DNA of 64,000 nt from Draconibacterium mangrovi. Lineage in GTDB: Bacteria; Bacteroidota; Bacteroidia; Bacteroidales; Prolixibacteraceae. This document shows, in pieces, positions 43,282 through 51,293 of this stretch (its first letter is position 1; the number at the start of each line of letters is the position of its first letter). The notes beneath the pieces are model-generated. The model saw nothing but the letters and a program-made list of their open reading frames with translations, made no database searches and was not told the origin of the DNA. The translations under genes and the position numbers were made by a program. The stretch is from assembly GCF_010586825.1 (NCBI RefSeq), contig NZ_JAAAGB010000011.1, positions 1-64,000 on the forward strand, read 5' to 3'.

Positions 43282-43374
43282 ATACAAACCCTGTAGATAG
43301 TTTAGTTAAAGGTTTTAGAAACCCGTTATATTGTGATAAAATAAATATCCCGGATTGGACGCCCGGGATTTTTT
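43282..43374 (+). ncRNA. Putative small RNA, unit 1 of a tandem pair
   Basis: About 93 nt predicted from promoter to terminator, with no credible coding frame. The 5' end is ATACAAACCCTG, a middle hairpin is GGTTT-TAG-AAACC (43311-43323), and the 3' end is a rho-independent terminator: ATCCCGG (43347-43353), loop ending GGACG, CCGGGAT (43363-43369), then T to 43374. Unit 2 repeats the 5' end, the promoter and the terminator almost exactly while the middle differs, so the conserved parts seem to matter. The RNA family is not recognised. Confidence 0.5.
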
Positions 43375-43540
43375 ATGCCGAATAAATAAGCCCAGTGTCG
43401 ATCCAATATGCAAAAGGTTTTGAAAATACCTTCAAAAATTATCTCTGCAGTAACTCTCTTCATAACTACGAACTTCTGCGTCAGCATTTCGGCAGTAGTA
43501 ATTTCAGCATTTTGGCTAGTTGAATTCAGTAGCTCACGTA

Positions 43541-43570
43541 GTGCTTTAAATTGTAACATAATTACTTTTG
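43541..43570 (+). promoter_or_regulatory. Promoter of small-RNA unit 2
   Basis: GTGCT (43541-43545), 17 nt, then TACTTTTG (43563-43570), an exact TAnnTTTG box, 4 nt before ATACAAACCC as in unit 1. Confidence 0.55.
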
Positions 43571-43574
43571 AATT

Positions 43575-43678
43575 ATACAAACCCCGCTAGAAATAGAGGA
43601 GGAGAATTTAAAAATTCATTTAGTTGTTTAAAAAGACTGGATTGAAAAATCCCGGAGTGGACGCCGGGATTTTTTTTT
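43575..43678 (+). ncRNA. Putative small RNA, unit 2 of a tandem pair
   Basis: About 104 nt. The 5' end ATACAAACCCCGCTAGA matches unit 1 (ATACAAACCCTG-TAGA). A middle hairpin GAATTT-AA-AAATTC (43613-43618 with 43621-43626 approximately) replaces the GC-containing one of unit 1. The terminator is AAAAATCCCGG (43645-43655), loop AGTGGACG, CCGGGATTTTT and a T-run to 43678. The loop GGACGC is shared with unit 1 and also with the unrelated-stem terminator at 43828. The rest of the 43161-43862 spacer shows no supported gene. Confidence 0.5.
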
Positions 43679-43827
43679 AGTTCAAGTATGCCAATTGTTT
43701 TCAGCGTGAGTATTAAGCAAAACAATGAAATTACAATGGTAAATACCGATAGCATAGCAATAAGAATTTGGGAATTAATGCACTGGATTTGAACTGGTGG
43801 CTATTCGGTAAAATTAAATTCTGTAAA

Positions 43828-43859
43828 GAAAGAGTGCTCACGGACGCGAGCACTCTTTC
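43828..43859. terminator. Terminator of the T9SS-secreted protein gene
   Basis: GAAAGAGTGCTC (43828-43839) and GAGCACTCTTTC (43848-43859) are perfect 12-bp complements with loop ACGGACGC. It lies 3 nt after the minus-strand stop codon. T-tracts are weak on both sides. Confidence 0.75.
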
Positions 43860-43862
43860 ATA

Positions 43863-46800
43863 TTATTGTTTTATAAACTTCTTTATTTTATTGAATCCTT
43901 CACCACTTATTCTAATATAGTAACTTCCTGATGATAAGTTGCTAATGTTTATTTCCTGCAGATTTGATACAAGTGGTTCTTTCTTTACAACAGCTCCATA
44001 TGCATTAAAAACGGTAATTGTGCTTTCCGATTGTATATTATGGCTGATCGTTATAATATCATGCGCCGGATTAGGATAAATAATCAGTTCGGTATCTTCA
44101 TTTTCTGCGGCTTTTACTTCTGTGTAGGCACTTTTATTCGAAATAATGGTTACCGAATAGTCTTCTACTTCACCGCGGTCAAAGATTTCGCAACTTGAAG
44201 AATAGGCATTAGCCTTCATTGCAACACGCATTCGGGTGGTGCCAGGTAAGGCATCTGCAGGGACGGAAATATTCGCAGAAACAACAGATTTTGAGTTCGG
44301 AACAGCGAGAACTTCTTCGCCTGCATCGTCAAAATCCTTATCCTGGTTGAAGTCAATCCAAACCTTCCAGAATTCGCGCTCGCTTTTACCGGAGAAGCCT
44401 GGTGAAAGTTGAATTGGTTGGGCAGCACCGGTGGCCAGGTTTGTGTTGATTGATGTAAAATCTGAATAGGCCGATCCTTCAGAAGCATTGGAAATATCGC
44501 CCAAATTTACACCGGCAATCCATTCTTTCTGTATGGAAAGACTTTCCGAGTCGCAATAATTATCGGTAATAGAATCGTTAACCGTGATGTAATTAAACAG
44601 GATGAGTGAATCGGTACCAACGTCATTTGTAACCCAGAGAATTACATCAAAAATTCCCTCCGTATTGTAAATTACAGCAGGGTTTTGTTCGGTACTAACA
44701 CCCGAGTCAGCACCTGGAAAACTCCACTCCCACGAGTCAGGATTGTTTAAGGATTCATCGTAAAATTGTACTGCTTCGCCAGCGTTTATCACAGTTTTAT
44801 CTGAACTAAATGCTGCTACCGGAGGTTGGGGAACAGCCGCGCCAATTACTACGGTATAGTCTTCCACCTCGCCATTGCCGATGTTTCCACACGGAAGCGG
44901 AGAACCATCGCTGCTTATTGCTACGCGCATGCGGGTTTCAAGATTGTTTACGTTAGGTATTGTTATTGAACCCGTAACTATCGATCGTTTTTTATTCGCG
45001 GAGAAAAGTAATTCATTATCAGAGAATGTTCCGTCGGTGTTTAGGTCAATCCATACGGACCAGTATTCAAATGTTGCTTTGCCTGAGAGTCCGGGAGTTA
45101 AAGTAATGGTATAACTTTCGGCAGAGGTTAATTTGAATATAAAAGCAGTAAAATCTTCATATCCTGCAGCCCCTGAGCTGTTGGTCTGGCCTCCGATATT
45201 CACTTCTGCAATCCATTCGTTACTTGCATTTGCTGTAGCAGTGCAGTATTCAACAGGTTTTGGTAACACATTGAATGAAGTTGAGGTTTGTGCAGTGTTT
45301 CCGCATGAATCGGTTAGAGCCCAAAGATAGGTAACCGGGTAGCCTGCCTCATTAATGGTGAATGGCAGAACTGTGGTTGAAAGTTCTGGAGTGCCGCAAT
45401 TATCATCATATTCCAGGCTTTCGAACAATGGAAATTCATCATCAAAATTAATGTCATTTATCGTCTGGGGCAGGCTCAGAAAAAAAGGTGGGGTTGTATC
45501 ATTTACTATTATTTGCTGTTGCCATAAACTCGTATTTGCGCAAGCATCACCTATTTCATAAAAACGATTGATGATAGTAGGGCAGTTCCCTGTAATTGTT
45601 TCGCCAACAAAACGGAAAGATGAGTAGTCTATTTCGCAGTTATCATCAGCAGTTCCTCCTGCCTCAGCAAATTCTTCAAATGAGTTGTAGTTGGCCGGAA
45701 TGTCCCCGGTACATTCGATAAATATGTTTGACGAACCGGTTATTACGGGAGGCAATGTGTCGTTAATCATAAATAGTTGAGTAGCATAGGTCGTATTGCC
45801 ACAAGTGTCTTGTATTTCGTAGGTTCTGGAAACAGTTTTTGGACAACTGCCGTCAGTGGATTCAGACAATAGACTAAATGAATGTTTCATTAAAATACCA
45901 TTATCGGATGCTGTACCTCCGGCCTGCTCAAAGGCTTCAAATGACAGGAAAGCCTCTGGTAATTCATCAGCACACGATAATACGGTGTCGTTAGGTAGTT
46001 GCAATACGGGGGCTTCTTTATCTTCAATAATTATTTGTTGTTCTTTACTATAAAAAACTCCGGCATCGTCGATTATTGTAAATACCCGGTTTATACTTAT
46101 GGGGCATAAATATGGATACGAATAATAATCATTATACTCTATCTGGATGTATGAATAAGCTTCAAGGTAACACGTATCGATGAAAGAACCTCCGGCAGCC
46201 TGAAACTGCTCGCTTGTTATTACTTTGGGCTGTAATGAAAGTGGCAGTGTAGTTAATGCTTCAAGATTTGCAAAGTCTCCGTCGGAAGGACTAAGATGAA
46301 TATCTTCCGGAATAGTAAAAAATGGTTCTTTTAAATAATAGTCGAAATATTCGAGATTGTTTCCACAGTTATATTCAGCAAAGTAGGCTGTTTCTACCAT
46401 AAATTTATCCCAGAATTCATCGTAGAAGGAATACATTGAACTCGTAAAACTAGTTTCATTCACCGGGCATTCTGAAATGATTTTGCCACCAAACATCTCA
46501 AATTCCTGGTAGTCCCAAACCGGAATTACCTGTTCGTTATTACAAACGTTGATGAACGTGTTGTATGGTGGGATGATTTTTGCTGACAAAACCACAGGAT
46601 TGGGATCGTTGAAAACTATCTGTTGCTCCATGGTGTAGAAAAGCCCGCTAAACTCGTCAAAAATGGAGAAGATTCTTATAAAACTCTCTGGTAGTCCGTT
46701 TTCATTTAAAACAGCATTCCAGTCTTGATATTCGATGGTGCTGTTTATTGGCTCCATTCCGCAAACGTCGTTAAAAAAACCTCCGGCTGCTATAAATTCT

Positions 46801-47246
46801 TCAGGGGTAATTTGATTGTAGTCGGAGAAGGGCAAACCGGTGATCGAATCAATTTCTTCTATTTGCTGAATTTGATGATTGGTGATTACATCGTCGGGAA
46901 TGTAGGTGGTTGGCCGGTACATATAAAAATCAGTGGCGGTTAATGTATTCGAACATGAGTCCATGATCGTATAAACCGTTTCGATAACTAATTTCTTAAA
47001 AAATTCATCGTAGTAGGTGTTGAAATAGTTGTTCAAACTACTTTCAACAATGCCACAATCGGAATAGGCGGAACCTCCGTTGGCTATGAATTCATTATAG
47101 TCAAAGGTGGGAAGCATCATTAGCATTCCGCACGGATCAGTAGTCCAGGTTTGGGGAGCTTTCATTTCAAGAGAATTTTCCTGAGAAATTGCATTGGTTG
47201 TTACTATTGCAAGTAACACAACGGTTAACAGAAGTTTGGTTTTCAT
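43863..47246 (-). CDS. Large T9SS-secreted repeat protein with PKD and two GEVED domains
   Basis: A 1127-residue exported protein (signal 1-20). Six degenerate repeats of about 87-99 residues each carry an F-x-x-x-G-G-x-x-x-D/E-x-C core (near 48, 146, 244, 343, 434, 521) and end in D-x-C-G-N-like strands. They look like the Ig/HYR-type modules of Bacteroidota adhesins. Then follow GEVED domain 1 (about 667-802, G-E-V-E-D-Y-T), PKD domain (about 810-890, W-E-W-S-F-P-G-A), GEVED domain 2 (about 898-1035, G-E-V-E-D-Y-S), and a type A sorting domain (about 1056-1127, I-Y-P-N-P-A-H-D and G-S-Y-Y-I-R-I) that directs type IX secretion. Surface adhesion or matrix role is inferred. No catalytic motif seen. 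Monocistronic. Confidence 0.85.
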   Translation of the reverse strand: MKTKLLLTVVLLAIVTTNAISQENSLEMKAPQTWTTDPCGMLMMLPTFDYNEFIANGGSAYSDCGIVESSLNNYFNTYYDEFFKKLVIETVYTIMDSCSNTLTATDFYMYRPTTYIPDDVITNHQIQQIEEIDSITGLPFSDYNQITPEEFIAAGGFFNDVCGMEPINSTIEYQDWNAVLNENGLPESFIRIFSIFDEFSGLFYTMEQQIVFNDPNPVVLSAKIIPPYNTFINVCNNEQVIPVWDYQEFEMFGGKIISECPVNETSFTSSMYSFYDEFWDKFMVETAYFAEYNCGNNLEYFDYYLKEPFFTIPEDIHLSPSDGDFANLEALTTLPLSLQPKVITSEQFQAAGGSFIDTCYLEAYSYIQIEYNDYYSYPYLCPISINRVFTIIDDAGVFYSKEQQIIIEDKEAPVLQLPNDTVLSCADELPEAFLSFEAFEQAGGTASDNGILMKHSFSLLSESTDGSCPKTVSRTYEIQDTCGNTTYATQLFMINDTLPPVITGSSNIFIECTGDIPANYNSFEEFAEAGGTADDNCEIDYSSFRFVGETITGNCPTIINRFYEIGDACANTSLWQQQIIVNDTTPPFFLSLPQTINDINFDDEFPLFESLEYDDNCGTPELSTTVLPFTINEAGYPVTYLWALTDSCGNTAQTSTSFNVLPKPVEYCTATANASNEWIAEVNIGGQTNSSGAAGYEDFTAFIFKLTSAESYTITLTPGLSGKATFEYWSVWIDLNTDGTFSDNELLFSANKKRSIVTGSITIPNVNNLETRMRVAISSDGSPLPCGNIGNGEVEDYTVVIGAAVPQPPVAAFSSDKTVINAGEAVQFYDESLNNPDSWEWSFPGADSGVSTEQNPAVIYNTEGIFDVILWVTNDVGTDSLILFNYITVNDSITDNYCDSESLSIQKEWIAGVNLGDISNASEGSAYSDFTSINTNLATGAAQPIQLSPGFSGKSEREFWKVWIDFNQDKDFDDAGEEVLAVPNSKSVVSANISVPADALPGTTRMRVAMKANAYSSSCEIFDRGEVEDYSVTIISNKSAYTEVKAAENEDTELIIYPNPAHDIITISHNIQSESTITVFNAYGAVVKKEPLVSNLQEINISNLSSGSYYIRISGEGFNKIKKFIKQ

Positions 47247-47344
47247 AACGTAAGTTTTTATTCTTTTTGTTTTGGTAATTTGAGATAAAAAAGATATTGA
47301 TAATTAGAAAATAACAAAAAGAAATGACGTCCCAATTTGAGAAA

Positions 47345-47376
47345 TAAAAAAGGGGCTTTTTGTGATACAAGCCCCT
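47345..47376 (-). terminator. Rho-independent terminator of the M14 peptidase operon
   Basis: AGGGGCTT (47351-47358) pairs with AAGCCCCT (47369-47376). Read on the minus strand the stem is followed by a run of T (47351-47345). It lies 25 nt after the stop of the last gene. Confidence 0.85.
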
Positions 47377-47400
47377 GTAATATAGTATTTAAAGTGTTTT

Positions 47401-49125
47401 TTATAAAGATACCGAAGTACTTGTAATACCTGCTTTTTGCGAGATGTATTCCAGTGTTACTTCTCCTTTGCCTTGAACAATAAATTCATATTCTGTCGAA
47501 CTGTGTCCCGGAATGGCAAAGAACTGAACCTCAGGTTTATGTTCTTTATAGCTAACCTGATCGAGACGGTAATCGTTAATTTTGCCACCGGCAATAACTT
47601 TGGCACCCGAAACTTTCAGGTGGTCGATGGTATACAGTTTATCTTTCACCGCCTGGGCTGTCATGGTCGACAAACCGTTTTTGTTTGTCAAGCGAACCCG
47701 AATTCGTTTCAGGTTATTGTCCAGCTCTTTTACCTCAAATACTTCCAATTCGACCTTTGGTGTTTCGTTGGCTGCCAGCAATACAACCGAGGCATTGCGA
47801 TGAACCAAATCGGGCAACATAAACGGATGTGGTAAACGCGAGCTCATTTTCACCCAGCCACCAATTTCAATTTCGCCATAAACAGGGTGATTAAACGGTT
47901 TCCAGTCTTTATACAATTCGCCCTGCACTACGTTGTCGTTAAACTTTAGTTGTTCACGGTTACGTTCGGTGCGGTCATTTTCGGAAGCGGTTGCAGGTTT
48001 ATCACTTTTCTCTTTGTAAGTTTCATGCTCGCGCACGAACAATTCGCCAACAAAAGTATACGAGCCGTGTACAAAGAACATTTGGCCATCTGAGTCACCA
48101 AAAGTTGGGTAAAGTTCAACCGAGGTCATATAAACATATCCGGGAGTTATTTTAATGGCTTCTTTACCGATAACATCGTAGGCGGCAATATCCGAAGCCG
48201 GAAGAACTGTTGTATTATCAGCCGGAACACGCAACCACATCCCGCCTGAGTTATGGAATGAAAAGTTTACGATGATATTGGGGTGTTTGGCTGCAAATTC
48301 GTCAACCGCTTTTATGCCAACCCCCGAAAACGGAAAGTTACCTGCTCCCTGCTGTACGTACTGAGGCTGCCAGTGGTAGCCCCAGTTACGGTTCGGATCG
48401 AGATAACCTTCGGCATCTTCATTAAATTTGCCGTCGCCATCGTTGTCAATTCCTTCCGAGCCTAAAATGGTGTATTCTCCTTTTTCGCCGGGTTTTACAC
48501 GAACCATAATACGTGGATCTTCCGGATCCGGTTTATAATCACCGTTCGGATCTTTTATGCGCATCTGGCAAATGCTGCCGTCTCCATCCAGGTCATCAGG
48601 GGCGTCTTCATCAAATAAACCGTCGCCATCATCATCTTTCGGAATACGGATACTTCGGCTTGAACTTGGCGTATGAGCATCCTTAAAAAAGTGGTTACGG
48701 CCATCAACATTTACCACCGGAATAATGTAGTGCACGTTGCTGTCGACCGCTTTTGTAACCTGCTCGTTTTTGCCATATTTGGTAAGGAGCATATTGGCAT
48801 AATACAGGCACACTTCACCGGCCTGAATCTCATTCCCGTGAATGTTTCCATCAACCCAAACACCCGGTTTATCATGTTCGGCACCTGTTTTTTTGTTGTT
48901 GATGGTAAGAGCGTATATTTTTAATCCTTCTTCACTTTCTCCAACCGATTCAAGTTTCGTCAGCTCAGGATAAGCCTCATGAAGTACTTCAAGTGCTTCT
49001 ACCACATCATTGTAATCGTAGTAACGGTCGAAACGCAGCGGTACTTCAATTTTTGGTTCGTCGGCGGCAAAAACCGCAACTGCCAACGAGAATAGTGCTA
49101 CTAATGAAAATATTTTGCGTATCAT
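47401..49125 (-). CDS. M14-family zinc carboxypeptidase, catalytic residues intact
   Basis: A 574-residue secreted metallopeptidase (signal 1-20, V-F-A-A). Zinc ligands H96 and E99 lie in V-D-G-N-I-H-G-N-E, and H291 in N-F-S-F-H-N-S-G-G. Catalytic Glu is probably E361 in G-S-Y-T-F-V-G-E-L-F. R143 near D-G-R-N-H-F is a substrate-binding candidate. An Asp-rich stretch (164-190, D-D-D-G-D-G-L-F-D-E-D) resembles calcium-binding thrombospondin-type loops and interrupts the domain. The C-terminal 150 residues form a beta domain. It starts 2 nt after the upstream paralogue, with a GGAGGT Shine-Dalgarno (49136-49131) inside that gene's last codons and 5 nt before the ATG. Confidence 0.93.
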   Translation of the reverse strand: MIRKIFSLVALFSLAVAVFAADEPKIEVPLRFDRYYDYNDVVEALEVLHEAYPELTKLESVGESEEGLKIYALTINNKKTGAEHDKPGVWVDGNIHGNEIQAGEVCLYYANMLLTKYGKNEQVTKAVDSNVHYIIPVVNVDGRNHFFKDAHTPSSSRSIRIPKDDDGDGLFDEDAPDDLDGDGSICQMRIKDPNGDYKPDPEDPRIMVRVKPGEKGEYTILGSEGIDNDGDGKFNEDAEGYLDPNRNWGYHWQPQYVQQGAGNFPFSGVGIKAVDEFAAKHPNIIVNFSFHNSGGMWLRVPADNTTVLPASDIAAYDVIGKEAIKITPGYVYMTSVELYPTFGDSDGQMFFVHGSYTFVGELFVREHETYKEKSDKPATASENDRTERNREQLKFNDNVVQGELYKDWKPFNHPVYGEIEIGGWVKMSSRLPHPFMLPDLVHRNASVVLLAANETPKVELEVFEVKELDNNLKRIRVRLTNKNGLSTMTAQAVKDKLYTIDHLKVSGAKVIAGGKINDYRLDQVSYKEHKPEVQFFAIPGHSSTEYEFIVQGKGEVTLEYISQKAGITSTSVSL

Positions 49126-49127
49126 GA

Positions 49128-50978
49128 TTAACCTCCAATTTTAATTTGTTCAACTACATCGGTAAAGACTGTCGACTCAATTCCGGCAGTAATACTTTTG
49201 TTTTTGCTTGCTTTCAGCAACCAGGTGTATTTTTTAACCTGGTTGGCACCAATTGCTCCAAGGGGTGTGCGAAGTTTGCCTTCCAGTAGTTCCATATCGC
49301 CATCAAGCGTAAGCACTACAGGAGCAGGCTGACCATTTCGCTGTCCCATCGAAATAGGGTAGGGAAGTGCGCCATTGTTGGCTACATACAATTCCAGTTT
49401 ATAGATACCTCCACCCATATCCGTCACTTTTTTGTCGGCAATGGCAAACTCCGGAAGTTCGGTAGACAACTTGAGCAACCAGGGCAATTGTGTTGCCAGT
49501 AACGACTCAATTTTATCTGCTTTCGGCGTTGTTTCCAGGTAAGGTGCATAACCCCCCACTTCTACTTCATCAAAATCGGGATGATCAACTTTTGTCCACG
49601 CAACAAATCCTGCTCCGTCCAGTTCAGCATCAGAATAAGCCAGCAACGCTTTGTCCTTTTCACTCAACTCATCTTTTTTCTCCGACTTTTCTTCTTTCTT
49701 TTTCTTGTCATCCGAGGCGTCTTTTTCATCCTCTTTTTCCGCTTCTTCTTTTACTTTCGGAACCGAGAATAGTTGCATACTAAACGATGGCACCCCGAGG
49801 TGGTAATAGGCCCACAATTCAAACGAACCATCTTTTGCCGGAGTCGGATCCAACGTTTCGGTACTGAAATCTTTTGATTTCAGGTATTTTTTATAGTCTT
49901 CGGCATATTTTTTATAAAAAACCAGGTCGTCTTCCAGCGGATTTAATGCCGGCCCCAAACTCAGGTAGCTGGCCACCAACGACGGAGTAACATCCGTACC
50001 CGGAGATACAACTGCTTTAAACAACTCGATTGCTTCGTCCATGGTGTAGGTTTTGTTGGCATCGGCGTTTAGCATGGTGGCATAACGGCGCGGAATTTTT
50101 ATTTTGTCGAGGCTGGCATCACCTTTACGGCCTCCTTTTGGCGGAACCATGCAAAAGTTTGATGTACCCAAGGTATACACCATCGAAATCTCGGGGCGGT
50201 CGAAAATAAAACGCAGTATTCCATATACTTCAGGAGTTTGTCCGGCGTATAAACCGGCCTCCTTATTTTCGTATGGGAAAAGGTGTGGAAAGGCAATTCC
50301 CACGTTAATTCCGCCAACGCCGTCTTCATTGTATTTTCCGTCTTTGTCGGTGTCAATTCCTTCTGTCAGCAATTTGTATTCGCCTCGTTCGCCTTCTTTT
50401 TTATCGGCTACTTTCATCAGGCGTGGATCTTCTTTCGAAACGATATAGCTGCCTTCAATGCTTTTAATGCGCATTTGAGTGATCAGCCCGTCGCCGTTCA
50501 AATCGTCCGGACCATCTTCATCGGTGGCCTCGTCTCCATCGTTGTTTATTTTAAAAAGGTTGGTGGCCTGCCCTGTTTTTAAAGCCGAAAAATAAACCGC
50601 AGCAGCATCAGGATTGGGTTGTGGCATAATGTACCATTTTACATCTTTGGTATAAGCCGTTGAATCCATTAATAGTTTCGACAGGTACAACGCGCCTTCA
50701 GTTGCCAATGGTACATTTCCCTCGAAATTGGCACCCACAAAAATTGCCGGAACATCGCTGAGGTTTGCACCAATTTCCAGCACGGTAATTGGTTCGCCAC
50801 CCGGGCTTTCGGCAATGGTGTGCAGTTTGGCATTTCCCGAAGAAAATTCTTTTAACAATTGCTGAACTTCCGGGTTGGTATGGTATTTCCCAAATCCGAT
50901 GTCAGACTGCGCTTTTAGGCCGGAACTCATAACTATAAGCATCCCGGAAAAGCACAAATGAAGCAGTTTTTTGACCAT
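49128..50978 (-). CDS. M14-like protein lacking all zinc and catalytic residues (pseudopeptidase)
   Basis: A 616-residue exported protein (signal 1-23) aligned along its length with the downstream peptidase. Key positions have changed: E86 for the first zinc His and V89 for Glu (G-A-N-F-E-G-N-V), G271 for the third ligand His (Y-T-L-G-T-S), and Q402 for the catalytic Glu (S-F-S-M-Q-L-F). The Asp-rich calcium-like insert is kept (N-N-D-G-D-E-A-T-D-E-D, about 145-170). A Lys/Glu-rich linker (about 408-445) is inserted before the C-terminal beta domain. The fold is kept and activity almost certainly lost. It could be a substrate-binding partner or inhibitor of its neighbour. Translation is coupled: TAA-TC-ATG joins the two frames. 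Confidence 0.88.
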   Translation of the reverse strand: MVKKLLHLCFSGMLIVMSSGLKAQSDIGFGKYHTNPEVQQLLKEFSSGNAKLHTIAESPGGEPITVLEIGANLSDVPAIFVGANFEGNVPLATEGALYLSKLLMDSTAYTKDVKWYIMPQPNPDAAAVYFSALKTGQATNLFKINNDGDEATDEDGPDDLNGDGLITQMRIKSIEGSYIVSKEDPRLMKVADKKEGERGEYKLLTEGIDTDKDGKYNEDGVGGINVGIAFPHLFPYENKEAGLYAGQTPEVYGILRFIFDRPEISMVYTLGTSNFCMVPPKGGRKGDASLDKIKIPRRYATMLNADANKTYTMDEAIELFKAVVSPGTDVTPSLVASYLSLGPALNPLEDDLVFYKKYAEDYKKYLKSKDFSTETLDPTPAKDGSFELWAYYHLGVPSFSMQLFSVPKVKEEAEKEDEKDASDDKKKKEEKSEKKDELSEKDKALLAYSDAELDGAGFVAWTKVDHPDFDEVEVGGYAPYLETTPKADKIESLLATQLPWLLKLSTELPEFAIADKKVTDMGGGIYKLELYVANNGALPYPISMGQRNGQPAPVVLTLDGDMELLEGKLRTPLGAIGANQVKKYTWLLKASKNKSITAGIESTVFTDVVEQIKIGG

Positions 50979-51119
50979 AATAAATGTGTTTTTCTATAAA
51001 TGAATTTTAAAATTTTGATTCGTCGATTAGGCGCTGGTGCAACTAATGATGAAAGAAATATGTTCGAATTATTGTGTGAAAATTACATTTTTTTCTTAAA
51101 ATAGTAGAATTTGCTGACA

Positions 51120-51127
51120 TAAATTTG
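51120..51127 (+). promoter_or_regulatory. Possible -7 box of the GH78 gene
   Basis: TAAATTTG matches TAnnTTTG exactly and gives a leader of about 160 nt. There is no TTTG at the proper upstream distance. Confidence 0.3.
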
Positions 51128-51293
51128 ATTTTGTTTTTGTATTCGATGACGATTTTACTTTTTCTTTTATTCTGAAATGTATTTGATAGTGCCAAAAAGT
51201 ATAAATTTAGTGTCAGTTTATGTATTGTTATTGCTGCTAAAGAGCTTTAATTTTAAATTCTTAAATTTTACTAAACCAAATAAATCAAACAAA

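Noticed and set aside
43326-43580. 84-codon minus-strand frame, and a 60-codon one at 43573-43755
   Set aside because: They run antisense through the two small-RNA-like units and their terminators; composition is not convincing and no homologous family is recognised.
43770-43800. tRNA T-arm-like string on the minus strand (GTTCAAATCC)
   Set aside because: Stem pairing is poor, and no acceptor, D or anticodon arm can be found; not a tRNA or a clear attachment site.
51177-51293. N-terminal extension of the GH78 enzyme
   Set aside because: A second, cleaner signal peptide starts at 51294; the upstream part is AT-rich leader sequence.
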